The notes under the pieces are model-generated. The model was not told where the DNA came from. It worked only from the letters and a program-made list of their open reading frames with translations, and searched no databases. Shown piece after piece: positions 63,193 through 64,000 of a stretch of DNA of 64,000 bases. The position numbers and the translations under genes are program-made. The DNA comes from Anisakis pegreffii (taxonomy: Eukaryota; Nematoda; Chromadorea; Rhabditida; Anisakidae). Where the stretch lies: the NCBI GenBank assembly GCA_035041965.1, contig JAPYMA010003008.1, forward strand, positions 1 to 64,000, given 5' to 3'. The number at the start of each line of letters is the position of its first letter. Positions within the stretch are counted from its first letter, which is position 1.

Positions 63193-64000
63193 TGCAGCTA
63201 ACGAGAATCGCTTAGGGAATTATCCAGCTTCATGAAAGTCTTTTAACTCGATCAATGATTTGGCAAGCATAGAGGTGTTCGGTTACTTCCCCATATCGTC
63301 TGGTTATTTTTTAGGAGAGCGGCACTCAAAACGAGCCCAACAATGAACAATATCAATAAGAAAGAGAAATAATAAGTTGGAAACGACAGAGCAGATGGCA
63401 TTAAGAGTATTACTAAAATACGTATGGCTTGAAGAATACATAAATCTTTGACACTTTGAACCAAAATTGCAAAAAAAAAGAAAAAATAGTAAAGCAGCAC
63501 AACAACGAACGATAGCAAATGCGATACAAAACTCTTCTGATGGACTAAAATCAATAAAATGAGACAACTTCACTTCACACTTTCAACAAAATGAATACGA
63601 TCGATACTGGAAAATGGACTGTGATTAAAGAAACGATTAAAATATTCTCTGCGAGAAAAATTATAATCACTGAAAATTATCACCAACCTTTTCGGATATC
63701 AGATTGCACTGCTTGCATTCATTCAAAGAAATAAACAACAAACAATTTGGAGCAGAGGAGCACGACACTTGAAAATGAATTCAAAGTTCGCCAATGTAGA
63801 CAACAACAGTAATAATACTAATAATCTTAATAATGATAATAAAAATAATAATAATGACGAAAACAACGAAACATCAAATCTTATTCAAATTGCAACAACA
63901 ATTGGATTCAATGTGGTTGAAGCAATCAGAGATGCAAAATATCTTCTCGCAAAAAACGACGTTAGAAAATAAAATCAAGAATTTGAAAAGTTACAAATGA

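Larger units (their letters stand above)
62248..64000. other. Right end of window without a confident gene
   Basis: Holds an AAT microsatellite, one copy of the three-copy dispersed repeat, and Asn-rich frames that derive from AAT/AAC-rich DNA. The frame at 63769-63972 ends in a less biased stretch (IGFNVVEAIRDAKYLLAKND) and could be an exon, but no splice partner is visible. Confidence 0.4.

Overview
The window looks like a stretch of a nematode nuclear genome. Genes are split into many short exons by AT-rich introns. Most introns end in a TTTCAG-type acceptor. Two housekeeping genes have an untemplated acceptor just upstream of their ATG, as expected for spliced-leader trans-splicing, and one gene is a nematode-style chemoreceptor-like GPCR. 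I cannot name the species. I rebuilt every exon chain by hand from splice sites, reading phase and protein-family conservation; no search was run.

Layout from left to right. 18-740 (+) is the 3' end of a flavin-containing monooxygenase. 1424-6802 (+) is an 11-exon type I membrane protein with sushi (CCP) domains. 6803-19678 is gene-poor and holds tandem repeats. 19679-26417 (+) is a neuropeptide Y/F-like GPCR whose N-terminal exon(s) I could not place. 27139-28986 (-) is a complete 6-exon serpentine receptor, tail-to-tail with the previous gene. 28990-37970 is repeat-rich: degenerate repeat units, two LTR-plus-leader remnants with a likely primer binding site, a third related LTR and older repeats broken by them.

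37975-49006 (+) is a compact block of three housekeeping genes on one strand: a HINT3-type HIT hydrolase, tubulin-folding cofactor E (CAP-Gly, leucine-rich repeats, ubiquitin-like) and the RNA polymerase I subunit RPA49/POLR1E. 49007-53170 holds two exons of an unrecognised plus-strand gene and repeats. 53170-60670 (+) is a sterol reductase of the DHCR7/ERG24 family in about ten exons; its introns carry several perfect hairpins and a duplicated segment. 61688-62247 (-) is LSm5, complete in two exons. The last 1.7 kb has simple repeats and no convincing gene.

The most unusual overall signal is splicing. Seven frame-consistent introns in five different genes use the same acceptor hexamer TTGAAG instead of TTTCAG. 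The genes do not form one pathway: the central block covers basic cell functions (nucleotide hydrolysis, tubulin folding, rRNA transcription), LSm5 belongs to mRNA decay and splicing, and the two receptors belong to signalling.
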